Below, piece after piece: positions 17,981-25,753 of a stretch of DNA of 64,000 nucleotides. The translations under genes were made by a program, and so were the position numbers. Origin of the DNA: Candidatus Mailhella excrementigallinarum (GTDB lineage Bacteria; Desulfobacterota; Desulfovibrionia; Desulfovibrionales; Desulfovibrionaceae); the NCBI GenBank assembly GCA_944324075.1, contig CALUUZ010000001.1, positions 62,001-126,000 on the forward strand, in the 5' to 3' direction. The notes beneath the pieces are model-generated. The model was given only the letters and a program-made list of their open reading frames with translations, ran no database searches and was not told the origin of the DNA. How positions within the stretch are numbered: the first letter of the stretch is position 1; each line of letters opens with the position of its first letter.

Positions 17981-18055
17981 TCGGCTGAATCTGCACGCCG
18001 TCCGGGCCGTCTTTTGTCCAACCTTCAAACATACACAAGCGTAAAGGGATTTCGC

Positions 18056-18280
18056 ATGGATTTGTTTGATCAGGCATCCGAACTGGAACGTCTTGAACGT
18101 GAAACCGCATTGCAGAATGCCCGCAAGGGCACATATCAGGAAGGTCCCGAATGGATCGACGGCGTGCCCTGCTGCCGCGAATGCGGAGACCCCATTCCTG
18201 CCGCCCGCCTCCGGGCCATCCCCGGCGTAGGCCTGTGCAGGACATGCCAGGAGGAGCTGGAACTGAACGCCGCAGACTGA
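18056..18280 (+). CDS. TraR/DksA-family C4 zinc-finger protein
   Basis: A 74-residue protein with a short N-terminal helix (MDLFDQASELERLERETALQ) and one zinc finger (CCRECGDPIPAARL, then LCRTCQEEL). It has the size and form of the phage/plasmid TraR group, which binds in the RNA polymerase secondary channel and mimics DksA plus ppGpp. The conserved N-terminal Asp needed for that activity in TraR is present at position 2. AAAGGG lies seven bases before the ATG at 18056. No phage genes are adjacent, so it may be a domesticated copy. Confidence 0.75.
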   Translation: MDLFDQASELERLERETALQNARKGTYQEGPEWIDGVPCCRECGDPIPAARLRAIPGVGLCRTCQEELELNAAD

Positions 18281-18296
18281 CACCGCCGTCCACGCG

Positions 18297-18332
18297 AAGC
18301 CCCCGCCGCCCGAATCCGGACTGCGGGGGCTT
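18297..18332 (+). terminator. Rho-independent terminator
   Basis: AAGCCCCCGC pairs with GCGGGGGCTT and is followed by TTGGTATTTTTATT. It lies 17 bases after the TraR-like stop. Confidence 0.8.
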
Positions 18333-18478
18333 TGGTATTTTTATTCGGCTCTCCTGCTGCGTGGTATCGGAATACCCCTGCCCGCCGGAAGCGCGAGCGG
18401 GTATCGACAAGGCCATTCGGGCGTCATCGGGAGCCTGCGGACGCAATATTTCGCGGAGTCCGGGGAACGGCAGCCGTC

Positions 18479-18545
18479 AGAGCATTTTCGCTTTGAAAAT
18501 GCTCCCGGAGTCGAGCGAAGTGAAACTCCGCCGCGGCCCCGGCTT
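18479..18545. repeat. Family A end hairpin (copy A8)
   Basis: AGAGCATTTTCGCTTTGAAA with its complement forms a strong hairpin, followed by the GGAGTCGAGCGAAGTGAAAC segment seen in other family A copies. It abuts the 3' end of the minus-strand Mrp gene and probably ends its transcript. The rest of 18333-18478 shows no gene. Confidence 0.65.
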
Positions 18546-19411
18546 CACTTTTTCACGGCCTCCGTCACGGAGTCCGCCAGCCGCAGGAACGCGGCTTTGG
18601 CCGCGCTGTCCGTATCCAGCGCCACAATGGGTCTGCCGAGATCGGCGGCCACCACTGTGGCCGGGTCCAGCGGAATCGCTCCCAGAAAGGTCAGTTCATC
18701 CTGTTTTGCCAGTGCTTCGCCGCCGCCCTTCCTGAACAGATCGATTTCCCCGCCGCAGTGCGGGCAGACCAGCCCGCTCATGTTCTCCACAATGCCGAGA
18801 ACGGGAGCCTTGACCAGACGAAGGAAATCCAGCGCCTTGCGCACGTCCGCAAGGGAAATTTCCTGCGGCGTGGTCACCACCACGCAGCGCGCGTCAGGGA
18901 TGCAGTCCATGATGGTCATATGCTCGTCGCCCGTGCCGGGAGGAGAGTCGATAACCAGATAATCCAGCGCCCCCCACTTCACGTCGGAAAGGAACTGCTG
19001 GATTGCCGAAGTCTTCTTGGGGCCGCGCCAGACGACGGCGCTGTCCTTCTCGGGCAGGAAGGATTCAATGGAAATGTAGGAAAGCTCGCCGCCTTCCGGA
19101 CTGCCGGGCACGGGACAGCGCACCGGGAGCAGCCTGCCCGCGTCGTCCGCGAGCACCTGCCCCTCGCAGCCGAGCAGATGCGGCACGCTGGGGCCGTGAA
19201 TATCCACGTCCAGAATCCCCACCCTGTTGCCGCGCATGGCAAGCGCCACGGCCAGATTGACGGTGACGGAACTCTTGCCCACGCCGCCCTTGCCGCTCAT
19301 GACGAAAATCCTGTGTTTCACGCCGGACAAGTTATCGGCAATAACCTTGAGCTGGTAATTATGGGTCATGGGAATGGACGCATGACCCTGCTGACCGGAA
19401 CATTCGGACAT
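18545..19411 (-). CDS. Mrp/NBP35-family P-loop ATPase (ORP cluster)
   Basis: A 288-residue Fe-S carrier-type ATPase. It has the deviant Walker A MSGKGGVGKSSVTVNLAVAL, the switch ILDVDIHGPSVPHLLG, DSPPGTGDEHM, and the metal-binding CPHCGG motif near residue 215. It probably transfers iron-sulfur clusters or handles a metal cofactor in the cytoplasm. AAAGGAG precedes the ATG. It diverges from the DUF134-NifX/MinD operon, the same arrangement as the Desulfovibrio ORP loci, in which a related ATPase (DVU2109 in D. vulgaris) belongs to a complex implicated in cell division or cell-shape control. The orthology statement is from memory of that locus, not a search. Confidence 0.85.
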   Translation of the reverse strand: MSECSGQQGHASIPMTHNYQLKVIADNLSGVKHRIFVMSGKGGVGKSSVTVNLAVALAMRGNRVGILDVDIHGPSVPHLLGCEGQVLADDAGRLLPVRCPVPGSPEGGELSYISIESFLPEKDSAVVWRGPKKTSAIQQFLSDVKWGALDYLVIDSPPGTGDEHMTIMDCIPDARCVVVTTPQEISLADVRKALDFLRLVKAPVLGIVENMSGLVCPHCGGEIDLFRKGGGEALAKQDELTFLGAIPLDPATVVAADLGRPIVALDTDSAAKAAFLRLADSVTEAVKK

Positions 19412-19512
19412 GTCTGTCTCCTTTGCAGATGAGTGTCTTCATTTGCGCCGGATCGGGGGAAGGAGTCAAGCGGGGGCTGAAAAAAAACGCGAAAAACTTT
19501 TCGTTCCGGGTC

Positions 19513-19540
19513 TTGATCTTTGCGGCAGGAGTATTATGCT
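19513..19540 (+). promoter_or_regulatory. Putative promoter with overlapping inverted repeat
   Basis: TTGATC at 19513 and TATGCT at 19535 are 16 bases apart. The -10 overlaps GCTCAAAAGAGC, an inverted repeat that could be an operator. It would drive the plus-strand ORP operon. Motif match only. Confidence 0.35.
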
Positions 19541-19597
19541 CAAAAGAGCAAAACATACCGGAAAAGATACCCTGCCCAAACCGCTGCCGAGACTGTC

Positions 19598-20293
19598 ATG
19601 CCCAGACCAAGATGCTGCCGTTTCATCGAACGCGACCCGCATGTGCGCCTGTTCAAGCCGTGCGGCGTGATCATGCGCGATCTGCCCGTGGTGGATCTGC
19701 CCGTGGACGGTCTCGAGGCCATGCGTCTTGCCGATCTGGAAGGCATGACCACGGAACGGGGAGCGGAACTGATGGGAGTTTCCCGGCATACCTTCGGCCG
19801 CATGCTGGCGGAAGCCCGGCGGGCCGCGGCCGAAGCACTGGTGCACGGGCATGCCCTGCGCATTGCCGAAAGCGCGAACGTGCGCTCCCGTCCTCACGAC
19901 ATTATTTTTCCGAAGGAGCACAAAGCTATGAAAATCGCAGTTTCCAGCGAAGGCCCCGGTCTCGACTCCATGGTGGATCCGCGTTTCGGCCGGGCCGCCG
20001 GTTTTGTTCTTGTGGATTCCGAAACGCTGGACAATACATACCTGGACAACGGTTCCTCCCAGGTGCTGGCGCAGGGCGCAGGCATTGAAACCGCGCAGCG
20101 CGTTGCCGATGCCGGAGCGGAGGCGGTTCTCAGCGGCTATGTCGGCCCCAAGGCTTTCGAGGCGCTGAAGGCGGCGGATATCCAGATTTGCCAGAACCTC
20201 GACGGCCGCACCGTGCGCGAGGCCGTGGAACTGTTCCGCAGCGGCGGCGCTGCCGCCGCGGACGCCCCGAACGAGGAAGGACGCCACCATTAA
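19598..20293 (+). CDS. DUF134 DNA-binding domain fused to NifX/MTH1175-type domain
   Basis: A 231-residue two-domain protein. Residues 1-105 are DUF134 (PF02001): MPRPRCCRFIERDP, LDGLEAMRLADLEGMT-like text and a helix-turn-helix MGVSRHTFGRMLAEARR. From about 111 the text MKIAVSSEGPGLDSMVDPRF, followed by GRA, opens a dinitrogenase iron-molybdenum cofactor domain (PF02579). The second domain has its own internal ATG at 19928 with AAGGAG nine bases upstream, so a shorter NifX-only product may also be made. The family start MPRPR is clear, but no good Shine-Dalgarno precedes it. It heads the operon with the two MinD-ferredoxin ATPases and probably senses or carries a metal cluster. Regulator of the operon is an inference from the helix-turn-helix. 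Confidence 0.8.
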   Translation: MPRPRCCRFIERDPHVRLFKPCGVIMRDLPVVDLPVDGLEAMRLADLEGMTTERGAELMGVSRHTFGRMLAEARRAAAEALVHGHALRIAESANVRSRPHDIIFPKEHKAMKIAVSSEGPGLDSMVDPRFGRAAGFVLVDSETLDNTYLDNGSSQVLAQGAGIETAQRVADAGAEAVLSGYVGPKAFEALKAADIQICQNLDGRTVREAVELFRSGGAAAADAPNEEGRHH

Positions 20294-20307
20294 CCGGGGG
20301 AAATACC

Positions 20308-21204
20308 ATGCGCATTGTATTCGCCAGCGGCAAGGGCGGAGCGGGCAAAACCACGGTGACGGCCTCGCTGGCCGCGCTGTGGCCTCGCCCGGTCATCGCC
20401 GCCGACTGTGACGTGGAAGCGCCCAATCTGCACCTTTTTCTTGCGCCCGATTTGCCCGAACATGCGGCAATCACGCTGGACGTGCCGGTGCTGAATGCGG
20501 AAAAATGCACGGCCTGCGGGGCCTGCAAGGATATCTGCCAGTATCGGGCCATTGCCCGCTTCGGCAGGAAGGTGCTTGTTTTCCCCGATATGTGCCACGG
20601 CTGCGGCGGATGCTTCGCTGTCTGCCCCGAAGGGGCGCTCGATACAGGCAAGCGCGAACTGGGCGCGCTGGAGGAAGGCACTTTCTCCGCCGCCGGAGCG
20701 CGGGGACGCTTCATCATGGGGCGGACACGCATAGGCGAGGCCATGACGCCTCCCCTGCTGCGGGCTCTGCTGGCCCGGTTGGAGAACATGACTGCCCAGG
20801 CCGGAGATGACGTCCTGATCGACTCCCCTCCCGGCGTGAGCTGCCCGGCCATGACCGTGGCCGGACGGGCCGACATGGCGGTGCTGGTGGCGGAACCCAC
20901 GCCGTTCGGCTTTCATGATTTCAAGCTGGCGCACGCGGCTTTCGCCCGGACCGGCGCGGAACTGGCCGTGGTCATGAACCGTTCCGGCATGGAAGGCAAC
21001 GAGGCGGGGGATGCCGCGCTGCGGGCCTGGTGCGCGGAACGGCGCCTTCCCCTGCTGGCCGAACTGCCCTTTGACCGCGCGGCGGCGGAACAGTATGCCG
21101 GAGGCGGACTGATTGCCCGGACGTCCCCCCTCTGGGAAAGGCGCTTCCGCGCTCTGGCTGAAGCCCTTCTGCAACGCGCGGAACAAGGAGGACGCCATGC
21201 GTGA
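20308..21204 (+). CDS. MinD-type ATPase with inserted 2[4Fe-4S] ferredoxin domain (first copy)
   Basis: A 298-residue protein. The N-terminus has the deviant Walker A FASGKGGAGKTTVTASLAAL and switch AADCDVEAPNLHLFL. At about residues 65-110 it holds two ferredoxin motifs, CTACGACKDIC and CHGCGGCFAVCPEGA. Then come IDSPPGVSCPAM and VAEPTPFGFHDF. This insertion architecture is that of the ORP-cluster MinD proteins (DVU2103/DVU2104 type) found in anaerobes. GGGGGA precedes the ATG at 20308. It overlaps the next gene by eight bases (ATGCGTGA), indicating translational coupling and probable heterodimer formation with it. Confidence 0.88.
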   Translation: MRIVFASGKGGAGKTTVTASLAALWPRPVIAADCDVEAPNLHLFLAPDLPEHAAITLDVPVLNAEKCTACGACKDICQYRAIARFGRKVLVFPDMCHGCGGCFAVCPEGALDTGKRELGALEEGTFSAAGARGRFIMGRTRIGEAMTPPLLRALLARLENMTAQAGDDVLIDSPPGVSCPAMTVAGRADMAVLVAEPTPFGFHDFKLAHAAFARTGAELAVVMNRSGMEGNEAGDAALRAWCAERRLPLLAELPFDRAAAEQYAGGGLIARTSPLWERRFRALAEALLQRAEQGGRHA

Positions 21205-22117
21205 GATAGTCGTGATCAGCGGCAAGGGCGGCACAGGCAAGACTTCCGTGTGCGCGGCCCTCGCGCATCTGGCCTCCGGCGGGATGACGGACGCCGGAAA
21301 GAACATTGTCATCTGCGATCTCGACGTGGACGCGCCTGACCTGCACCTTCTTCTCTCTCCCGCGCCACGCCGCAGGGAAGCCTTCATTTCCGGCAACGAG
21401 GCGGAGATCAGCCCCGAAGTCTGCATCCGCTGCGGCAAGTGTGCCGGACTGTGCAAATTCGGCGCTGTTCTGCATGAGGAAGACGCCTTCGTCATCGACC
21501 CCATGCGCTGCGAAGGCTGCGGCGTCTGCTTCCGTCTCTGCCCGGCCGGGGCAATCGCCTTCCCCGAGCGCGAATGCGGGGAATGGTACATCAGCGATAC
21601 CCGTTTCGGGGTAATGGCTCACGCCCTGCTCAATCCGGGGCAGGAAAACTCCGGCCGTCTGGTCAGCCTGCTCAAGCAGCAGGCGCGGGAACTCGCGCGC
21701 GAAAACGGGGCGGAAACCATTCTGTGCGACGGCTCGCCCGGGGTCGGCTGCCCCGTCATCAGCTCCCTCTCCGGCGCGACGCTGGCCGTGGCGGTGGTGG
21801 AGCCAACACCGTCAGGCGTCCACGACTTTGAGCGGGTGGCCGCATTGTGCGACCATTTCCGCATTCCTGTGACCCTGATCATCAACAAGGCCGATCTCAA
21901 TCCCGCCGAAACGGCGCGCATACGCGCCCTGGCCGGGGAAAAGGGCCGGACGGTCGCCGCCGAACTGCCGTTCAGCCCGGACGTGACACGAGCCATGATC
22001 GCGGGCAAGGCCCTGACGGAAACGGATTCCCCTCTGGCCGGGCTTCTTGCCGGGGCATGGAAAACCATCGACGGACTCGCCGCTCAGGCGGCCTCCCATA
22101 AGACACCCAACCTTTAA
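21197..22117 (+). CDS. MinD-type ATPase with inserted 2[4Fe-4S] ferredoxin domain (second copy)
   Basis: A 306-residue paralogue of the upstream gene. Walker A is ISGKGGTGKTSVCAALAHLA, the switch is ICDLDVDAPDLHLLL, and the ferredoxin inserts are CIRCGKCAGLC and CEGCGVCFRLCPAGA. GSPGVGCPVISS and VVEPTPSGVHDF follow. AAGGAG stands six bases before the ATG inside the end of the preceding gene. The pair probably acts as one ATP-dependent iron-sulfur electron or cluster carrier associated with the NifX-domain proteins on either side. Confidence 0.88.
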   Translation: MREIVVISGKGGTGKTSVCAALAHLASGGMTDAGKNIVICDLDVDAPDLHLLLSPAPRRREAFISGNEAEISPEVCIRCGKCAGLCKFGAVLHEEDAFVIDPMRCEGCGVCFRLCPAGAIAFPERECGEWYISDTRFGVMAHALLNPGQENSGRLVSLLKQQARELARENGAETILCDGSPGVGCPVISSLSGATLAVAVVEPTPSGVHDFERVAALCDHFRIPVTLIINKADLNPAETARIRALAGEKGRTVAAELPFSPDVTRAMIAGKALTETDSPLAGLLAGAWKTIDGLAAQAASHKTPNL

Positions 22118-22135
22118 CATTCCGAGGATCATACC

Positions 22136-22510
22136 ATGGACAAGAAAATCATCGCCATTCCCTCCGCCCTGCCCGGCGGCCTTGACGCGGGCATGGGCAT
22201 GCACTTCGGCCACTGTGAAATCTATACCATTGCGGAAGTGGAAGACGGCAAGGTTGCCTCCGTTCGTACCCTGCCTCCGATCCCCCATCAGCAGGGCGGC
22301 TGCCTCGCCCCGGTGAACTATCTGGCCGGAGAAGGCGTCAACGTGCTGCTGGCGGGCGGCATGGGCATGCGTCCCCTCATGGGCTTCAATCAGGCGGGCG
22401 TGGAAGTGTACTACGCGGGGAACTTCCCCACCGTGGGACAATCCGTGCAGGCCTTCATCGAGGGCAAGCTGCCCGCGTTCACGCCCGAACACTCCTGCGG
22501 CGGGCACTAG
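22136..22510 (+). CDS. NifX/MTH1175-family (ORP-like) metal-cluster protein
   Basis: A 124-residue single-domain protein of PF02579. It contains LDAGMGMHFGHCEIYTIAEV, a GGMGMRPLMGF loop, and an unusual HQQGGCLAPVNYLAGEG segment; the C-terminus ends PEHSCGGH. The HFGHC and SCGGH cysteines and histidines are candidates for metal binding; orange protein of Desulfovibrio binds a mixed Mo-Cu sulfide cluster. GAGG precedes the ATG. It closes the ORP-type operon, 18 bases after the second MinD gene. Its TAG stop is the first triplet of family A copy A9. Confidence 0.82.
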   Translation: MDKKIIAIPSALPGGLDAGMGMHFGHCEIYTIAEVEDGKVASVRTLPPIPHQQGGCLAPVNYLAGEGVNVLLAGGMGMRPLMGFNQAGVEVYYAGNFPTVGQSVQAFIEGKLPAFTPEHSCGGH

Positions 22511-22644
22511 AGCGTTTCGCTGTTGAAAGTACCTGCGGCCGGGCACCCCTGCCCGTCTGTGCAAAGCACTTTACGGACAAGGCGGGCAGAAATGAGTCTC
22601 GTCTTGCGCGACGCCGTGGAACATTTCAATCGTGAAATGCGCCG
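22508..22644. repeat. Family A repeat (copy A9)
   Basis: It begins TAGAGCGTTTCGCTGTTGAA on the stop of the preceding gene and ends with an ACATTTCAATCGTGAAATGC arm; the interior is diverged. It is the likely transcript end of the ORP operon. Confidence 0.7.
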
Positions 22645-22927
22645 GGGGGGCCTGCCAGCGTGGTTTCGGAATTCGGAATACGTCAGGCAAAGGAACTGAT
22701 TTACTTTGGATTGAGCACGCGGGAGACGCGGTGAACCGCGAAGCGGCTCAACCGTGCGGCAAGCCTGCGGACGTTGAACGGTGAGCGAAAGCTGACAGGA
22801 TAGAACAATACGGGAAGGCCTGCGTGCCGGAACAGGGGAGGGGATTGGCAAGGGGAGGTGTCGGAGGGGAGGATGAAGCCCGCCCCTGACACACCTCCCC
22901 TTGTCCCTGCCCGGAGGGCGGAAGGCC
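22645..22927. other. Unassigned intergenic stretch with a 13-bp stem
   Basis: No gene with a ribosome site is visible on either strand. The only structure is a perfect 13-bp inverted repeat, CAAGGGGAGGTGT at 22849 and ACACCTCCCCTTG at 22891, with a 29-base purine-rich loop. It may be a terminator for the operon or a small RNA end. Confidence 0.4.
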
Positions 22928-23055
22928 AGAGCCTTTCGCTTGTGAAATGCCCTGCTTCAGCCGGGCAGGGCGAGACTGCTCCGATGGAGGCGTGAAACCT
23001 GCGGGCCGGAACACAGGGCCTGACTGGCAGATATTTTCAATGGCAAAACGCTCTG
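22928..23055. repeat. Family A repeat, full-length copy (A10)
   Basis: Left end AGAGCCTTTCGCTTGTGAAA; right end, in reverse, AGAGCGTTTTGCCATTGAAA, with the CTGCGGGCCGGAACACAGGG core. Its 128-bp length and inverted ends define a complete element upstream of the receiver-like gene. Confidence 0.8.
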
Positions 23056-23164
23056 ACGAAGCCCAAACAGCCGATCTCCGGCACTCAAACCTCCGCACCG
23101 CCCCTGCCCTTCTTTCCCCGTGCAAAAAAAGACGCCGCCTGAAAAGGCGCCGCAAGGATTCCCC

Positions 23165-23527
23165 ATGACAAGTACCATTCTCATCGTCACCTCCGACGCC
23201 GCAAAATGGCAGCCCTGCCTCCCTGTCTTCGGGGAACACGGCGCGGACGTCACGTTCGTCAGCTCTCTGGATGCCTGCAAGGAGGCCCTGCGCGGCAATC
23301 CGCCCCGCCTCTATGTTCTGGATCTCGGTCTGGAAGGAAAAGAACTGCGCGCGGCGCTCATGGATCTGCTCATGATCAATGCCGCGGCGCACAGCGCAGT
23401 CACCACCGGCATGGAGGCAGACGCCTTCCACGACGCCATGGAAGGACTCGGCATCCTGACGGGTCTTCCCCTCTCGCCCGGGGAGAACGACATCCGCCAT
23501 ATGCTGGATCTGCTGGCAAAGCTGTAG
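23165..23527 (+). CDS. Receiver-like (degenerate response-regulator) protein
   Basis: A 120-residue stand-alone protein with a CheY-like pattern: hydrophobic strand STILIVTSDAAKW at the N-terminus, LYVLDLGLEGKEL with a possible phospho-acceptor Asp near residue 58, and SAVTTGMEADAF at the position of the switch Thr/Ser. The acidic pair that normally follows strand 1 is replaced by S-D, and the conserved Lys is not obvious. It is therefore probably a pseudo-receiver acting by protein contact. AAGGA stands seven bases before the ATG. It follows the ORP operon and faces the YfcE-type gene tail to tail with a one-base gap. Function is not known. Confidence 0.6.
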   Translation: MTSTILIVTSDAAKWQPCLPVFGEHGADVTFVSSLDACKEALRGNPPRLYVLDLGLEGKELRAALMDLLMINAAAHSAVTTGMEADAFHDAMEGLGILTGLPLSPGENDIRHMLDLLAKL

Positions 23528-23528
23528 G

Positions 23529-24098
23529 CTATGCTCCGCAACGGACGGCGTCACGCATCAGTTCCGCGCCGCCTGCAAGGGGGAATACGGAAAACGCGCC
23601 GTTTTCAATAACGCCATAGCTTCGTGGAAAGTCCGCCTTGGGCAGGCTTGCGCTGCCGGGATTCCAAAAGTGGATGCCCTCCCGCCCTTCCGCCCGGGGA
23701 ATATGCGTATGCCCGGAAAGCTGCGCGGACCCGGCAGCGAGCCCGGGGAAGGTGCCGCCGGCGGGCAGAGCGTGGCCGTGGACGGCGAAAATGCGCACCC
23801 CGTCCGCAAACAGCCATGCGCTTTCCGCCAGCGGGAACGGCAGCATCATGGCGTCCACCTCCGCATCGCAGTTGCCGCGGACGCACATGAGCGGCAGGCT
23901 CCGCTCCGCAAGCCACTCTCTGAACATCAGCGCCGTCTCCGCCGGAGCATATTCCTCCGGCAGACGGTTGCGCGGACCATGGTACAGGATATCGCCCAGC
24001 AGAACGAGCATGTCCGGATTCAGACGTTCCGCCGCCGCGCGCAGGCTTCTCGCGGCAGCCAGTGAGCCGTGTATGTCCGATGCAATGAGCAGGCGCAT
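23529..24098 (-). CDS. yfcE: YfcE-type metallophosphodiesterase
   Basis: A 189-residue single-domain calcineurin-like enzyme. All metal motifs are present in order: LIASDIHGS, LLGDILYHGP, CVRGNCDAEVD, FAVHGHALP and LSGHTHIP. E. coli YfcE hydrolyses phosphodiesters with Mn2+; the natural substrate is unknown. I chose the ATG at 24098 because the product then starts MRLLIASDIHGS like the family. The upstream extension is encoded by repeats. The sequence before the ATG (TTGAAACAACC) has no clear Shine-Dalgarno and is itself the edge of a family B element, so this copy may be poorly or unusually translated. Confidence 0.85.
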   Translation of the reverse strand: MRLLIASDIHGSLAAARSLRAAAERLNPDMLVLLGDILYHGPRNRLPEEYAPAETALMFREWLAERSLPLMCVRGNCDAEVDAMMLPFPLAESAWLFADGVRIFAVHGHALPAGGTFPGLAAGSAQLSGHTHIPRAEGREGIHFWNPGSASLPKADFPRSYGVIENGAFSVFPLAGGAELMRDAVRCGA

Positions 24099-24099
24099 G

Positions 24100-24253
24100 G
24101 TTGTTTCAACCCACATTCGCCCCACCCGCCGACTGACTCCGCCGCCGACGGATGGGGACAGATGGGGGCGTGCGGAGCGCCCTTCCCTGAAGGGGAAGGG
24201 CTGTCGAAAAGATTCCACCGGCTCCACCGCCGTGTCAAGGACTCTTTCCCCGG
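24100..24253. repeat. Family B palindromic element (copy B3), interrupted
   Basis: On the plus strand GTTTCAACCCACATTCGCCC is followed by CCGCCGACTGACTCC and the hairpin CCTTCCCTGAAGGGGAAGG. It matches the elements at 42069 and 45573 but stops at ACTCTTTCCCCGG, where the family C element is inserted. It lies directly in front of the yfcE start codon. Confidence 0.65.
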
Positions 24254-24566
24254 GGCTCTGTTGTAGAACCGTGTTGACGGCGTTGTGCGTGGCGTGCGGC
24301 CTTGCTCCGGCTTGAGCGGCAACATTCGTTGCCACAAGGTCAGCCCGTGTTCCACACGGGCGAGAGGCAGCATGTATCCACGGCCGGCTCGCTTGCGCCC
24401 TTGTGCGGCACAGCCGCACAAAGGCTCCGCTCCGCGAAACATTACTTCCGCTCCTCGTCCCCCTCCATGCCGCATGACCATGCGGCGGGGACTCGTCGCT
24501 CCAGGCTCGCTACGCTCGCGCCTCCGGCGGTCAAGGTGTTTTTCAACACTATTCTACAGCAGAGCG
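24254..24566. mobile_element. Complete family C MITE (313 bp) with target duplication
   Basis: The ends are inverted repeats: GGCTCTGTTGTAGAACCGTG on the left and, in reverse, CGCTCTGCTGTAGAATAGTG on the right (21 of the first 25 positions agree). It is flanked on both sides by the 8-bp direct repeat TTCCCCGG (24246-24253 and 24567-24574). There is no transposase gene. GGCTCTGTTGCAGA-like ends and 8-bp duplications are those of the IS6 family, so an IS6-type transposase is the likely mobiliser. Inside is CCCGTGTTCCACACGGG. Confidence 0.85.
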
Positions 24567-24590
24567 TTCCCCGGCGTTCTGTTCTGCTGA

Positions 24591-25466
24591 TCAGGCGGTC
24601 TTGTCCCAACCCTTGAACCCTTCGCCCACGACTTCCGACACGTCGGCGAAGATGAGGAAGGCCCCGGGATCGACCCTGCGCACGAAATTTTTCAGGGCGA
24701 CGCTCTGCCGCCGGTTCAGCACCACGATGAGCAGACGCAGGTCTTTGCCCGAATAGGCGCCCACGCCGGGCATGACCGTCGCCGTTCTGTCCAGCTCTCG
24801 CACGACAAATTCCGCAATTTCTCCGGGTTTCCCGCTGATCACGGTGACCTGCGTGCGCCGGTTGAAAGATTTCACCACCCTGTCGATCATCAGGGATTCC
24901 ACATACAGCAGCAACGCGCCCATCAGGATGCGCTCCACGTCCACCACCACGATGGAAAACACCAGTACCGAAGCATTGAGGTAGAAGGACACTGCGCCGA
25001 TATCCACCCCGCGGCGCTTGCGGGCCACCATGGCGATGATGTCCGTACCGCCGCTGGAGGCGTCCGCCCGGAACAGCATGCCGAAGCCGACGCCGCCCAC
25101 CATCCCGGCCAGCACCGCTGCGAGTATGGTATTCTCCAGCACCGGATATTCGAACATTTCCATGACGGGTATGGCCGCCGCGCTGAGCGCCGTGACATAT
25201 ATCGTCCACAGGGCGAAACGCGGAGAAAGCGCCTTCCAGCCCCAGATCAGCAGAATGGCGTTGACGATGCCCACCACCCACGCAGGAGACACCCCCCAGG
25301 CGTATTCGGCAATCAGGGCGATGCCGATGACTCCGCCCCCGGCGAAACGATAGGGCATGGTCAGCGCTACAACGGCAAAGCAGGTCAGCAGCGTGCCCAC
25401 AGTCACGCCGAGCAGCGTATCGCGCTCCGCGCGCCACAGTTCCGCAACATTCAGTTTTTTCGGCAT
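24591..25466 (-). CDS. YitT-family membrane protein (DUF161/DUF2179)
   Basis: A 291-residue protein with about five or six hydrophobic segments in the first 200 residues and a soluble C-terminal DUF2179 domain (TQVTVISGKPGEIAEFVVRE, VDPGAFLIFADVSEVVGEGF). The signatures MPYRFAGGGVIGIALI and FRADASSGGTDIIAM identify YitT/YpjC-type proteins, thought to be transporters but of unknown substrate. GGAGGAGG precedes the ATG at 25466. The MITE at 24254-24566 lies only 16 bases after its stop and may now provide the transcript end. Confidence 0.85.
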   Translation of the reverse strand: MPKKLNVAELWRAERDTLLGVTVGTLLTCFAVVALTMPYRFAGGGVIGIALIAEYAWGVSPAWVVGIVNAILLIWGWKALSPRFALWTIYVTALSAAAIPVMEMFEYPVLENTILAAVLAGMVGGVGFGMLFRADASSGGTDIIAMVARKRRGVDIGAVSFYLNASVLVFSIVVVDVERILMGALLLYVESLMIDRVVKSFNRRTQVTVISGKPGEIAEFVVRELDRTATVMPGVGAYSGKDLRLLIVVLNRRQSVALKNFVRRVDPGAFLIFADVSEVVGEGFKGWDKTA

Positions 25467-25549
25467 GCCGCCCTCCTCCGGCAGGCACGATACCCCGCCC
25501 CTCCTCTTCCGGCAAGCCGCCCGGATCTGGCAATCCATATCAATGCCGC

Positions 25550-25600
25550 GGCTCTGTTGCGTTGTGCTGAAAGTGCCCCTGACCGCCGGATTAACGGGAA
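25550..25600. repeat. Family C end fragment
   Basis: GGCTCTGTTGCGTTGTGCTG followed by CCCCTGACCGCCGGATT matches the right-end sequence of complete family C elements. No opposite end was found. The rest of the 25467-25753 gap shows no gene. Confidence 0.5.
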
Positions 25601-25753
25601 AAGAGGATTTTCCCTCCTCACTGCCTGCGGGCGATCCCGCTCCGCAAGCACGCAGGGAGACGCGTTAAGCTGCATTTCTCTGACCAGGGCCCCGCCGGAC
25701 GGGACGATCCCGAATCGGACGGCGCCCTTGCCGAAAATGGAGCCGCCGCGGTC

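Noticed and set aside
19412..19597. Sigma-54 promoter in the ORP divergent region
   Set aside because: The best match (GGGTCTTGATCTTTGC at 19508) has the wrong spacing between GG and GC, so only a sigma-70-like pair is listed.
24254..24566. Possible structural RNA gene because of strong internal hairpins
   Set aside because: Inverted ends, 8-bp duplication and a second copy at 63644 show it is a MITE.
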